From an uncultured Bdellovibrionales bacterium (GTDB lineage Bacteria; Bdellovibrionota; FAC87; UBA2466), in the NCBI GenBank assembly GCA_937903155.1, contig CALCZU010000132.1, positions 102,564-166,563 of the forward strand: DNA of 64,000 nucleotides, read 5' to 3'. Shown here piece by piece: positions 8,236 through 16,975 of this stretch. Every line of letters begins with the position of its first letter. The first letter of the stretch is position 1. The notes under the pieces are model-generated. The model was given only the letters and a program-made list of their open reading frames with translations, had not been told where the DNA came from and searched no databases. The position numbers and the translations under genes are program-made.

Positions 8236-9936
8236 TTACCGGCCGGTGTCCGTCAGTTTTTCGAGGTAGAAATCCGCTGGGATTTTTAACTCTTCGCAAA
8301 GCTTGACGAAAAGTTTTGGCGGGTAATTTAACTCTTTGTGTTCTGCAGAAAACTTACGGACGTAAGCCTCGAAAGAATCCCCTTTGACTTCCATTCCCTT
8401 CACTTTGAGGTAAAACTCACGAAGACGCTCAATCTCTGCCGTTGGAGGCTTCCCCGAAAAAAATAAAGCATCGCTTGCACTGGTGTCAGGTCTCGGTGCT
8501 TCAACCAAATGCTCCGGCAATTTACCGATTTGTTCGCGAATGGCTCGTAGTTTTTTAAAATCAATCGGACGTTTGGATTTTTCTCTCTCATTTCGGCTTT
8601 TGAATAACCGAAACCAATTATCCGTCAATTCTGGCCTTGTATTCGAGTCGTCGACTTCTAAAATCGGCTGACTTTTGGGCTTCTCTTCGTCCCTTGTATT
8701 GCGGTTAAATCGCCATCTGTTTTCGATCATCCCTTCGTCAATGATCTTTTTTAACTCCTCAGGATTTGTACTCTTCAATCTCTCCAATTCTTGATTGAAT
8801 AAAGGGTCCGAAAATAGGACTTTCAACTTTTGACCGGAAGTCCGTTTGTCGAGACGTTGCCAAATCCCATTCCAAAAGGCCAGACGATCGAAGTCCGTGG
8901 GAGATTCCTTTAACGCCAGCTGAAGAAGATGAAAATCTGAGTGCGCGTAACTCCTTTTTAACTCTTCGTTGTTAAGAGGTTCCGAAAAAATCGAAAATAC
9001 CGCACGAAGTCTCTGCTCGTTCTTGAACACATCCGATTCAGAGACCGCGCCGTCCACTTCAAAGAGCTCCTCCACAATCACTCGCAATGAATTAAAGTCT
9101 CCCGTCAGCGAATGGCCGCCGTGATATTTTGGAGTTCCTGCGAACTCTCCCTGCCTACGTGCGTCTTCCAACTCAGCTTTTTTCAGCGAGAGTCCAAAGT
9201 CTACCAGTGAAATTTGCACATCTTTTCCTTTTCCCTCAACAACCATAATATTTGAAGGCTTGAGATCGATATGAATGTATCCTAGGTCGTGGAGCGCTTG
9301 AATTTTGCTGGCGAGTGCTAAAGTAAACTTGCGAATCCACTGAGTCCGCTCTTTCTCATCCATTTTTTTGAATGCCTCACTTGCGATCCACTGTTCTAAA
9401 TTTTTTCCTTCAATCTCTTCCATTTGCAAAAACCCGGTCTCGGGATGGCGTTGAGACTTCGGTCCGATTCCGTGATTTCCGATGTCAATCGCCATGTCGA
9501 TTTCTTTTTCGAACCGAGCTTTAAATCCTTCTGGATCCGGCATTCCCGGGCGCATGATTTTGTAGCGACTTTTTTTATGCGTGAGATTGTCTTCTAAAAC
9601 GAAAGTAAATCCCATGCCTCCTACTGAGATTGCTTTGACGGTGCCAGACTCCAAAAGTTTTTTTGCCGCTGTTTGGATTTTCGGATCGAGTTTCCGTAAA
9701 AGGTTGTTCAATCCCTCAAGTGTTGCATGCGGTTTATCGTCGAAATCGACGGGTTCAGATGGGGGGTCTAAATGCGTCGCTGGAAATTCGACATTTCCGG
9801 GCAAATTTTCGGCTACTTTTTTGGCCTTCTCCGCACAGGTGCTTCCCTCACGCTTTTCCGTCGCCAGCGAGGCAATCGAAAAAATGAGAAGGAATAAAAA
9901 TACCTTCAAGGAACGATGTCTTTTCAAGAAATTCAT
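8236..9936 (-). CDS. Exported eukaryotic-type Ser/Thr protein kinase
   Basis: From the ATG at 9936 the product has 566 residues. This start opens a signal-like N-terminus (MNFLKRHRSLKVFLFLLIFS, then ASLA); an in-frame ATG at 9981 would precede it with 15 charged residues. Kinase subdomains are in order: Gly-rich loop GGMGFTF, candidate VAIK Lys in SRYKIMRP, candidate alphaC Glu, catalytic HIDLKPSN, DFG in VDFGLS, and GTPKYHGG in place of the usual GTPxYMAPE. GDFNSLRVIVEELF matches the alphaF Asp region. It therefore looks catalytically intact, but would be placed outside the cytoplasm. About 230 charged residues with no recognised domain follow. Substrates are unknown. It sits upstream of the TIGR02147 operon, separated by a repeat. 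Confidence 0.8.
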   Translation of the reverse strand: MNFLKRHRSLKVFLFLLIFSIASLATEKREGSTCAEKAKKVAENLPGNVEFPATHLDPPSEPVDFDDKPHATLEGLNNLLRKLDPKIQTAAKKLLESGTVKAISVGGMGFTFVLEDNLTHKKSRYKIMRPGMPDPEGFKARFEKEIDMAIDIGNHGIGPKSQRHPETGFLQMEEIEGKNLEQWIASEAFKKMDEKERTQWIRKFTLALASKIQALHDLGYIHIDLKPSNIMVVEGKGKDVQISLVDFGLSLKKAELEDARRQGEFAGTPKYHGGHSLTGDFNSLRVIVEELFEVDGAVSESDVFKNEQRLRAVFSIFSEPLNNEELKRSYAHSDFHLLQLALKESPTDFDRLAFWNGIWQRLDKRTSGQKLKVLFSDPLFNQELERLKSTNPEELKKIIDEGMIENRWRFNRNTRDEEKPKSQPILEVDDSNTRPELTDNWFRLFKSRNEREKSKRPIDFKKLRAIREQIGKLPEHLVEAPRPDTSASDALFFSGKPPTAEIERLREFYLKVKGMEVKGDSFEAYVRKFSAEHKELNYPPKLFVKLCEELKIPADFYLEKLTDTGR

Positions 9937-10089
9937 AATATTTGGAAATGTCTCTCTTATTTTGTGCAAACTTGGAGCCATCGACTTTTCAAAAAAGAGC
10001 TTATAACTTGTGGTTATTACAAGGTTTTAAAAAGAGCTGTATTCAGAGATTGTTTAACTTTTAGTCAGTTCCCACATCCAACGACAACT

Positions 10090-10905
10090 TCACTTCGCTT
10101 TGTACGAAAGGAAAAGCGGATCCCTTTCGAGCTGAGTCACGGGATAAGTAGTATAAGCGACTGTTTTGATCGCCGTCGCAAGAGGCTTCGCTTCTAATCT
10201 AAAAAACTTTTTTAAGAGTTTAATAGTCTCCTGAACTCTTTCAGCGTTTTTCCGAGCTCCGGGTTTATCGATTAAACACAAAATTAATTCTTCGAGCGCT
10301 TCTCTTGATTCGCCTTTGAAAAAAACTTTCCATAAGTTTTCCCATTTCGATTCAATTTGTCGAAATCCAAAAACGTAAGAGTATTCTGCGCGACCCTCCG
10401 ATTTCAGATCTTTTGCGGAAAGTGGATGACCGACGTATTCCAAAATTTCCATCAGCGCGAAAAAGGCGCCCCCTGTGACTTTGCGAGAGCGAAAACATCC
10501 GTGAAACGTATAGTTCGGAAATTTTTCGGGCAAAGTGGTGAGACAAAAATAAAGGCATTTCTCATCCGATCGAATGCCCACCAAGGGGTAGAGAAAAGAA
10601 TAAGCGCCCGCGATATTTTTCGGAGGCCGAAGTTTTTGAATCAGTCTGGCTTCTTTTAACGAAGCCTCCAAATCGGATTCACAAATTTCCCATTCCAAAC
10701 GGGAGGCGTTTTCAATAAGGTAACGCATTTTTTTATGGCGCCTGGTTTTTTTCGCGTCTCGGTATTGGGCTAAACGTTTTCTTAAACTTTTTGCTTTGCC
10801 GACGTAGAGAAGTTTTCCTTCGGCGCAATAAAAAAAATATACTCCCGGAGTCGTTGGAATCGTCGATAGAAAATCTTTTCCAAATTTCTTTTCAAATGCC
10901 GACAT
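10090..10905 (-). CDS. GIY-YIG nuclease, UvrC N-terminal/Cho-like
   Basis: Starting at the ATG at 10905 the protein has 271 residues; an in-frame TTG 18 nt upstream is the alternative. The first about 90 residues are a GIY-YIG endonuclease domain: PGVYFFY, LLYVGKAKSLRKRL with the catalytic Arg, and an E in the ESDLEA region. This is the module UvrC uses for the 3' incision. The rest, EARLIQKLRPPKNI onward, follows UvrC and Cho, but there is no UvrB-binding, RNase H-like or helix-hairpin-helix domain. The length fits E. coli Cho (about 295). It probably makes incisions in damaged DNA alongside UvrAB; the repair role is inferred from homology. Confidence 0.8.
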   Translation of the reverse strand: MSAFEKKFGKDFLSTIPTTPGVYFFYCAEGKLLYVGKAKSLRKRLAQYRDAKKTRRHKKMRYLIENASRLEWEICESDLEASLKEARLIQKLRPPKNIAGAYSFLYPLVGIRSDEKCLYFCLTTLPEKFPNYTFHGCFRSRKVTGGAFFALMEILEYVGHPLSAKDLKSEGRAEYSYVFGFRQIESKWENLWKVFFKGESREALEELILCLIDKPGARKNAERVQETIKLLKKFFRLEAKPLATAIKTVAYTTYPVTQLERDPLFLSYKAK

Positions 10906-11007
10906 TAAGGTATTGTATCCCAAGATTTCTTTTCCGCTCTAAAATCCCCCTTCCTTATTTCTTGATTTTATTCCCCCTCTTCAATGATCCCTTTCCCTTG
11001 AGCGTCG

Positions 11008-11115
11008 TATAATCTTTTTTATTAAGACATTTTTACTCGGTATTTTTTACACTTCTGCTGTAAGGGGTCCGCTTGCAGGATCTAAAAAATGCTCTTATAA
11101 CGAACCCCTTGGGTT
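11008..11115 (+). promoter_or_regulatory. Promoter and structured leader of the serine hydrolase gene
   Basis: A perfect TATAAT at 11008-11013 has only a weak -35 box. The predicted leader (about 11020-11139) contains AAGGGGT at 11062, able to pair with ACCCCTT at 11104. AACCC at 11103-11107 can pair instead with GGGTT at 11111-11115. These two structures are mutually exclusive and lie just upstream of the AAAAGGAAA ribosome-binding site, as in an attenuator or translational switch. No ligand class was recognised. Confidence 0.35.
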
Positions 11116-11139
11116 GGATTTCAAAAAGGAAAAGAAAAT

Positions 11140-12576
11140 ATGATGAAACCGATTCCGTCTAAAATATTTAACTTTTTATTTATCCTTTCGTTCGGCGTTT
11201 TCTCTACGCTCTTAAAAGCCGACGAAAAAAAATGGCCGACTCAAGACTGGGAAACCAACCCTAACTTTAAAGAAGCTCACGAAAAAGAAATCGCAGCGTT
11301 TGAAGCAGCGCTTTTTCCAAATGATGAAAAATCGACGACCAAAACGGACGGTCTCGTCCTGATTAAAGACGGAAAAATTATTTACGAAAAATATTCCAAT
11401 GGATACAAAGCGGAAAACCGCCATTCCACTTGGTCAATTACAAAGAGCTTGATGAATTCGTTAGCAGCGATTGCGGTGCGCGATAAGAAATTGGCTCTTG
11501 AAGATTCAATTTGTAAGTATGTCAAAATTAAAGACGCGGGAAATCGTTGCGACGTTAAAGTAAAACACTTAGTCGAATGGTCTTCAGGCTACCAATGGTC
11601 AGAAGAATATGAAGCGAGTGGTTCCCCCACCGAATCTTCAGTGATGGCAATGCTCTATGGAGTCGGTCATAAAGATATGGCGACCTTCGTGGGTGCTCAT
11701 CCTGTTCAAGAAACTCCAGGACAACATTGGGAATATTCCTCTGGAGAGTTAGTCCTTCTGGCCTCAGTCCTTCGTGGCGCTTACGGCGGCAAAGACTTTG
11801 ACGGAGTTCCCAAAAAAGATCTTTTTGATGTCTTAGGAATGAAAACCGCTTTAGTTGAAAGAGACAACGCAGGGACTTTAGTCGGAGCGTCCTATTTATT
11901 TACGACTCCGCGCGATCTCGCAAAATACGGATTTCTCTTTTTGAATGATGGTGTTTGGGAAGGCAAACAAGTGCTTCCACAAGATTGGGTCAAATATTCG
12001 ACGACACCCACAGATGCTTACTTAAGTCGTGCAAAAGAACTCGGCGTTGAAAACGCTGCCGGTGCTTTGTGGTGGGTGAATCGCAAGGTACGTGACTTGA
12101 ACAACCGTCGTTCGTGGCCCGGACTTCCAGAAGATGCCTACGCAGCGCAAGGCCATTGGGGACAAAGTTTGATTGTGGTCCCGTCTTTAAACTTGGTCGC
12201 TGTCAGAACCGCGGAAGAAAAACAAAAAGGGATCGGCATGGAAAAGTACACAGCTGAACTCGGAAAACTATTAGGCGTTAAAGCCGAAGTCGAAGAAGCT
12301 GCAGTTCCTTTGAAGCCCCTCAGTCATGGCAAGAAAACAAAACCTAAAGCTTACAAAAACATGGAAGTCACTATCGGCCTTGGTTTTATGGCGAAGGAAA
12401 TGTGCTCGTGCCTTTTTGTCGCGAAACGCACTGAGAAGGAATGTCGGAACTACGTTAAAATGCAACAACTCGATCCCACGATTGTTGTGAAAGAAAAATC
12501 GGTCGAGGCCTCTAAAGTCATCTTCAAAGAAACCGCTAGTTTCGCTGGTGAAGAGCTAGGCTGTGTCTTGAATTAA
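11140..12576 (+). CDS. Exported serine hydrolase, class C beta-lactamase fold
   Basis: This 478-residue protein begins with a signal peptide (about 1-28, ending near TLLKA). It belongs to the beta-lactamase/penicillin-binding-like superfamily, close to 6-aminohexanoate-dimer hydrolase and EstB-type esterases. The nucleophile Ser and general base Lys are in SxxK as SITK (near residue 101), the second motif is YSS in place of YxN (HWEYSSGELVL), and HWGQS near 347 sits where the KTG-type motif falls. Possible activities are esterase, amidase or D-peptidase; beta-lactamase activity is not implied. A 90-residue C-terminal tail carries four Cys (CSCLF, CRNYV, GCVLN), possibly disulfide bonded. It is followed closely by plsC. 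Confidence 0.85.
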   Translation: MMKPIPSKIFNFLFILSFGVFSTLLKADEKKWPTQDWETNPNFKEAHEKEIAAFEAALFPNDEKSTTKTDGLVLIKDGKIIYEKYSNGYKAENRHSTWSITKSLMNSLAAIAVRDKKLALEDSICKYVKIKDAGNRCDVKVKHLVEWSSGYQWSEEYEASGSPTESSVMAMLYGVGHKDMATFVGAHPVQETPGQHWEYSSGELVLLASVLRGAYGGKDFDGVPKKDLFDVLGMKTALVERDNAGTLVGASYLFTTPRDLAKYGFLFLNDGVWEGKQVLPQDWVKYSTTPTDAYLSRAKELGVENAAGALWWVNRKVRDLNNRRSWPGLPEDAYAAQGHWGQSLIVVPSLNLVAVRTAEEKQKGIGMEKYTAELGKLLGVKAEVEEAAVPLKPLSHGKKTKPKAYKNMEVTIGLGFMAKEMCSCLFVAKRTEKECRNYVKMQQLDPTIVVKEKSVEASKVIFKETASFAGEELGCVLN

Positions 12577-12592
12577 TGATTCGTATGCCAAG

Positions 12593-13324
12593 GTGAGCGG
12601 ACTGAGAGCGATGCTAAATTCTTTCTTTCTCTTTCTTCTCGCTTTAGCGACGATCTTTTGGGTACATTTTTGCGCCGCAATTTCGTACCCATTTTTTATT
12701 TTTAAATTACCGATTGCGATTAAATTTCAAGAAGCCATGGGGAAAGGATCCCTGTGGCTTTTTGACGTTAAACTCACCTTGAAAGGCCTAGAGAACGTTC
12801 CCCCAGATGGCACGGGTCTCGTCGTCATCGCGAACCATCAAAGTACGTTTGATATTTTTGTTTTATCCTCGCTTCCTCTGAGCCTCAGATGGATTGCAAA
12901 AATTCAAATCGCTTACCTCCCGTTTTTAGGATGGTCGATGAAAGCGATGGGTAACTACTTTGTAAAACGAGATCGTTCCGCGCACGATATCCATGTGATG
13001 AAGCAGGCCGAAGGCGACCTTCTCGAAAAAGGCGTCCGCATCGCAATTTTCCCGGAAGGCACGCGTTCGAAAACGGAGGCTCTTCTGCCTTTTAAAAAAG
13101 GCGCCTTCCGAATGGCCCAAAATGCGGGCGTTTCGATTCTGCCCGTCGCCATTACGGGAACCCGCGACATTGCGCCCTCGGGCAAAATTCCTAAAAAGCG
13201 CGGTTTCCATGTGACGGCCCACTTCGGAAAACCCATCCCTGCTCCTCAAGGCCCGCTCGAACCTTTTATGCAAACCTGCCGTTTAGAGCTGGAAAAGATG
13301 CTGGCAGAAGATCAGCAGGCTTAA
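12593..13324 (+). CDS. plsC: 1-acyl-sn-glycerol-3-phosphate acyltransferase
   Basis: PlsC adds the second acyl chain to lysophosphatidic acid to make phosphatidic acid at the inner membrane. The 243-residue length is typical. The catalytic HX4D motif is NHQSTFD near residue 83, and the substrate-binding FPEGTRS is near 151. An N-terminal hydrophobic segment (about 6-30) anchors it. The annotated start is GTG at 12593; an ATG 18 nt downstream is also possible. It lies 17 bp after the serine hydrolase gene, in the same direction as lolA. Confidence 0.93.
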   Translation: MSGLRAMLNSFFLFLLALATIFWVHFCAAISYPFFIFKLPIAIKFQEAMGKGSLWLFDVKLTLKGLENVPPDGTGLVVIANHQSTFDIFVLSSLPLSLRWIAKIQIAYLPFLGWSMKAMGNYFVKRDRSAHDIHVMKQAEGDLLEKGVRIAIFPEGTRSKTEALLPFKKGAFRMAQNAGVSILPVAITGTRDIAPSGKIPKKRGFHVTAHFGKPIPAPQGPLEPFMQTCRLELEKMLAEDQQA

Positions 13325-13378
13325 CCAGTCAAAAGTCAGAATTTGCTTCCTCCGTCGCTCTCGCTTAATCTCCCCTCC

Positions 13379-14002
13379 ATGAAAAGCTTTCTCATCTTAT
13401 TTTTGTCTAGTTTGGTATTCGCAAAACCTGTTCCTCCAGAAATTTTGAAGAAGTTTCAGACGAGTTGGGATGAGACAAAGAAATATTCGGCCGCTTTTAA
13501 GCAGACCGTGACTTCGAAAACGTTAGGGTCGAAGGAAGAGAGCGAAGGGTCTTTAGATGTGGTGAAACCTGGGAAACTTCGTTGGAACTCGAATTCCGAT
13601 ATGTCTTCACAGATTTTAAACGGAAAAAAGTTTATGAGCCTCCGTTTAAATGCGCGCAAGAAAACTCGGTCGGTAGAGATCTATAAAGATGTGTCTGCCA
13701 TGGTCGATATGAAAGCGCTGGATTTTCTGGCCGATGGGGTGCAATTTGCCAAAGTCTACAAACTCGAGCTCTTAAGTCAAACACCTGAAATCATTAAATT
13801 AAAGTTAACTCCCAAAGAGAAGCGACCCGAGTTCTATATTGCAGAAATTGATAAAAAAAGCTATGTACTCTCGAGTCTTACAACGGAAACCCCTGACAGT
13901 ACGGTTAAAATGGTTTTCACGGGAATTCAGGTGAACCCTCAAATTGATGAAAAAATCTTTGAGTATGAACCCAATCCCACGGATGTTGTAACTCAGCACT
14001 AG
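13379..14002 (+). CDS. lolA: Outer-membrane lipoprotein carrier LolA
   Basis: LolA ferries mature lipoproteins through the periplasm from LolCDE to the outer membrane. From the ATG at 13379 the protein has 207 residues, beginning with a signal peptide (MKSFLILFLSSLVFAKP); the in-frame TTG upstream is not needed. The mature part shows the family pattern: WDETKKYSAAFKQTV, GSLDVVKPGKLRWNS, and a late half-barrel with SYVLSSLTTETPD and VKMVFTGIQVN. It is beta-rich and lacks other domains. It follows plsC by about 55 bp. LptF and beta-barrel proteins elsewhere in the window also fit a double-membrane cell. Confidence 0.85.
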   Translation: MKSFLILFLSSLVFAKPVPPEILKKFQTSWDETKKYSAAFKQTVTSKTLGSKEESEGSLDVVKPGKLRWNSNSDMSSQILNGKKFMSLRLNARKKTRSVEIYKDVSAMVDMKALDFLADGVQFAKVYKLELLSQTPEIIKLKLTPKEKRPEFYIAEIDKKSYVLSSLTTETPDSTVKMVFTGIQVNPQIDEKIFEYEPNPTDVVTQH

Positions 14003-14024
14003 CTCAAACGAGGAGACTTTAGAT

Positions 14025-14513
14025 ATGCCATCATTTGATATTGTTTTAAAAATGGATGTTCAAGAAGTAGATAACGCCATCAACCAGGCGCAAAAAGAAT
14101 TAGCGCAACGTTACGATTTCAAAGGCTCGAAAAGCAAGATTGAATGGGACAAGAAAAAAGAAATTAAACTTGTCGGTGACGATGAATACAAACTCACCGC
14201 CGTTCTTGAAATCGTTCAGGGAAAACTCCACAAACGTGGAATCTCCATTAAAAATCTTGAGATGGGAAAAATTGAAGCCTCGTTTGAAGGCACTGCCACT
14301 CAAAAAATTACGGTAAAGCAAGGCGTTCCGGTTGAAAAAGCTAAAGACATTAATAAGCTGATTAAAGATTCAAAAATCAAAGTCCAATCCCAGTTTCAGG
14401 ATGAGCAAGTGCGCGTGACCGGGAAGAAGAAGGATGATTTGCAGGAGGCGATGCAACTTGTAAAAGGATCCAATCTTGAAATGGATTTTCAATTCGTGAA
14501 CTTCCGTGATTAG
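14025..14513 (+). CDS. yajQ: YajQ-family nucleotide-binding protein
   Basis: This 162-residue protein is a typical YajQ: MPSFDIVLKMDVQEVDNAIN, RYDFKGSKS with IEWDKKK, and the second ferredoxin-like half ending MDFQFVNFRD. Family members bind nucleotides, and some bind cyclic di-GMP to control transcription; which ligand applies here is not shown. A GAGGAG ribosome-binding site precedes the ATG. The stop overlaps the GTG start of rimO by 8 bp, so the two are likely coupled. Confidence 0.95.
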   Translation: MPSFDIVLKMDVQEVDNAINQAQKELAQRYDFKGSKSKIEWDKKKEIKLVGDDEYKLTAVLEIVQGKLHKRGISIKNLEMGKIEASFEGTATQKITVKQGVPVEKAKDINKLIKDSKIKVQSQFQDEQVRVTGKKKDDLQEAMQLVKGSNLEMDFQFVNFRD

Positions 14514-15849
14514 CCCTATTACACATCCTAAGAAGATTTTCTTTCAAAGCTTGGGCTGCGTGAAAAATCTCGTTGATGCCGAAGTGATGCTGGGGATTAC
14601 TCAGAAAGACGACTACAAGATCGTTCAGAACCCTGAAGAGGCTTCAGTGATTGTGGTCAATACTTGCAGTTTTATTAACGATTCGAAAAAAGAGTCGATT
14701 AACGCGATTATCGATCTCGCGCAGCACAAAGAAAAAGGTACCTGCCAAAGACTGATCGTCTCTGGGTGCTTGCCTCAACGTTATAAAGCAGATTTAAAAG
14801 TTTCATTCCCTGAAGTCGATGCCTTTGTCGGAACTGGGCAGTATCATCAGATTCTCGATTTTATTGATGGAAAAGCAGAAGAAGATTCTGGCTTTAAACA
14901 TCCGAAATATATTCACAATGAAAATACTCCGCGCATTAACACTCAGCCTTTTTACAGAGCGTTTTTAAAAGTTTCTGAAGGTTGTATTAAAAACTGTGCG
15001 TTTTGTATTATTCCAAAAATCCGTGGCACTTTGAGAAGCCGCAGTATTCCTTCGCTTGTGAAGGAAGCAGAGAACCTCGTTGCGACGGGTGTGGTTGAGT
15101 TAAATTTGATTGCGCAAGATCTCACGGATTATGGAAGAGATTTGCGAGATGGGACAACGCTAGTGGGCCTGCTCAAAGAGCTCGCAAAAATCGAAAAGTT
15201 AGAGTGGATTCGTTTATTGTACGTATATCCCGAAGAATTAACCGATGATTTAATTGAGTTGATTGCGACGGAGAAAAAGATCTGTAAGTACATCGACACG
15301 CCGATTCAGCATATTAATAACCGAATGCTTCATTTGATGAACCGCAAGGTGACTCGAAAACAAATTGAAGACCGACTTTTGAAGTTAAAAGCTCGTGTGC
15401 CTGAGATTTCGTTTAGAAGTAATGTGATTGTCGGCTATCCGGGTGAAACCGAAGCTGAGTTCAATGAACTTAAGGAATTTATTCGCACTCACAAGTTTGA
15501 TTACTTAGGGGTCTTTGCTTATTCGCACGAAGAGAATACCGCATCGTATTTATTGCCAGAACAACTTGATGAAGAGACAAAGCAACGGCGACGCGAAGAA
15601 CTTTTGGCGGTGCAACAAGAAGCTTCAAAAGAAAATTTGAAAAAGTTTGTTGGAAAAACGATCCCCGTCCTATTAGAAGGGCCTTCTGAAGAATCCGAAC
15701 TCTTGTGGGCTGGCAGATACCAGGGTCAAGCACCCGATGTCGACGGAAGTGTGCTGATTACCGATGGCCCTGTGGGTCAGGGAAAGATCCAAAATGTGTT
15801 TATCGAAGAAACTATGGAATACGATTTAATCGGACGCGTGATACACTAA
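14506..15849 (+). CDS. rimO: Ribosomal protein S12 methylthiotransferase RimO
   Basis: RimO is a radical-SAM enzyme that adds a methylthio group to a conserved Asp of ribosomal protein S12. The 447-residue protein has the UPF0004 N-domain with SLGCVKNLVDAEVMLG (the usual RimO/MiaB start with the first cluster Cys, near 17), two further cluster Cys (NTCSF and SGCLPQ), the radical-SAM triad CIKNCAFC, and a C-terminal TRAM domain. GCVKNLVDAE and the C-terminal pattern favour RimO over MiaB. The GTG start lies within the end of yajQ. A strong palindrome follows the stop by 31 bp. Confidence 0.93.
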   Translation: MISPITHPKKIFFQSLGCVKNLVDAEVMLGITQKDDYKIVQNPEEASVIVVNTCSFINDSKKESINAIIDLAQHKEKGTCQRLIVSGCLPQRYKADLKVSFPEVDAFVGTGQYHQILDFIDGKAEEDSGFKHPKYIHNENTPRINTQPFYRAFLKVSEGCIKNCAFCIIPKIRGTLRSRSIPSLVKEAENLVATGVVELNLIAQDLTDYGRDLRDGTTLVGLLKELAKIEKLEWIRLLYVYPEELTDDLIELIATEKKICKYIDTPIQHINNRMLHLMNRKVTRKQIEDRLLKLKARVPEISFRSNVIVGYPGETEAEFNELKEFIRTHKFDYLGVFAYSHEENTASYLLPEQLDEETKQRRREELLAVQQEASKENLKKFVGKTIPVLLEGPSEESELLWAGRYQGQAPDVDGSVLITDGPVGQGKIQNVFIEETMEYDLIGRVIH

Positions 15850-15880
15850 GAAAAGTTTTGGCCTTGAAAAGATGCTAAAC

Positions 15881-15984
15881 AGCCGTCGTTGCGAGGAGCG
15901 AAGCGACGAAGCAATCTCGCTGCAAAAGAGCGCTCTTGTTATCGGCGAGATTGCTTCGTCGCTTCGCTCCTCGCAACGACGGCT
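15881..15984. repeat. Full REP-like palindrome with perfect 40-bp arms
   Basis: The arm at 15881-15920 (starting AGCCGTCGTTGCGAGGAGCG) is an exact reverse complement of 15945-15984. The 24-nt loop contains AAGAGCGCTCTT. It is the most intact copy of the family in the window. The copy at 50961 shares the loop, and the copies at 24301 and 38588 retain the 3' half only. It sits between rimO and a barrel-like gene, both on the plus strand. Confidence 0.95.
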
Positions 15985-16008
15985 GTTCGACGAACAGGAA
16001 AGTATCAA

Positions 16009-16959
16009 ATGCGTGTTTTCCGAAAGATTCTTTTTTCCATTTGTTTTTTATTTTCTCCACTTCTCTCAGCGACCCAAGCTTGGATTCCTAAATACGACAC
16101 TTTAAAGCTTCGTTTAAGCGGGGATTATTATAAATCGTCCGAAAATTTTGCAGACGATGGCGATCGCACTCCGTTTTTATATCAAAATCAAAAAGCAGCC
16201 CTCAGTGAATACGAATTCGCGATTGAAACCGAATACGGGTTTGCAAAAGACTGGGCCGCGGGAATAAAACTTCCGCTCCGAAACACTTTTGTTCAATCCT
16301 CCACTGCTGGATACAGCGATAATTTTTTAAGCTCTTTTGGAATGGGAGATGCCGCGGTCTCGCTCACTTGGCTTGTGGTTCCTGGAGACTCTCGCCTGGC
16401 GATTGAATCTTTAAGTACGATTCCATTTTACTCAGCGGACACATTCTCTACCGGAGAAGCGGCTTTAGGTGATGGGACTTTTTCAACCGGGATTAAACTT
16501 CATGGCGGTCATATTATGAATGGCCGATATAGTTTTGGGCTCAGCCCCGGCTATTTCTTTCGTTTTAAAAAATATAGTTCGCGGTTCACACTCGACACCA
16601 CTTTTGGTGTAGCGATTAAGCCAGTCTATTTCAGACTCGTCTCGGAGTTAATTTTATCGACGGATGCGGGAAATGTGCCGACGACTGTGACTTCAAATCC
16701 ATCCGCAGGATCGGGAGGATCTTTCGCAAAGCTTTCCGCGGCTCCTAATTTATGGAACCTAGGGCTTGTAGCAGGCGTGTTTTTTTACGAGCAATATCGT
16801 CTTGAACTTTTCTTCTCTCAAGCCATCTTAGGAAGTCGAGCGGGCTACGGCTATCATGCCGGCCTCGCATTCGCGACAACGTTCGACTTCTACAAAGAAG
16901 AGAAAAAAATCCAGGTGAAACAAGTCCCCTTCGACGCCGAGCCGACACCCGATAAATAA
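16009..16959 (+). CDS. Putative outer-membrane beta-barrel protein
   Basis: From the ATG at 16009 (AGGAAAG 5 nt upstream) the protein has 316 residues and a signal peptide ending near LLSATQA. The longer open frame starting in the preceding palindrome is rejected because that part is only repeat. The mature region alternates hydrophobic and polar residues with aromatic strand ends (KLRLSGDYYKS, YEFAIETEYGF, YSFGLSPGYFFRF, YRLELFFSQAI), as in transmembrane beta strands. No named family is recognised. It may be a pore or outer-membrane transporter of the DUF3187 or TonB-independent type. The C-terminus does not end in Phe. Confidence 0.65.
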   Translation: MRVFRKILFSICFLFSPLLSATQAWIPKYDTLKLRLSGDYYKSSENFADDGDRTPFLYQNQKAALSEYEFAIETEYGFAKDWAAGIKLPLRNTFVQSSTAGYSDNFLSSFGMGDAAVSLTWLVVPGDSRLAIESLSTIPFYSADTFSTGEAALGDGTFSTGIKLHGGHIMNGRYSFGLSPGYFFRFKKYSSRFTLDTTFGVAIKPVYFRLVSELILSTDAGNVPTTVTSNPSAGSGGSFAKLSAAPNLWNLGLVAGVFFYEQYRLELFFSQAILGSRAGYGYHAGLAFATTFDFYKEEKKIQVKQVPFDAEPTPDK

Positions 16960-16975
16960 ATTACTTCATTGCAAC

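Noticed and set aside
8100..8300. Open frame of 106 codons near 7979-8299
   Set aside because: It runs through the repeat at 8109 and has no ribosome-binding site; its translated residues are repeat-derived.
15872..16105. Open frames running through the palindrome before the barrel gene
   Set aside because: The translated part is repeat sequence (SRRCEERSDEAIS-type) and recurs in other frames and at other copies. The barrel gene has its own ribosome-binding site and signal peptide at 16009.
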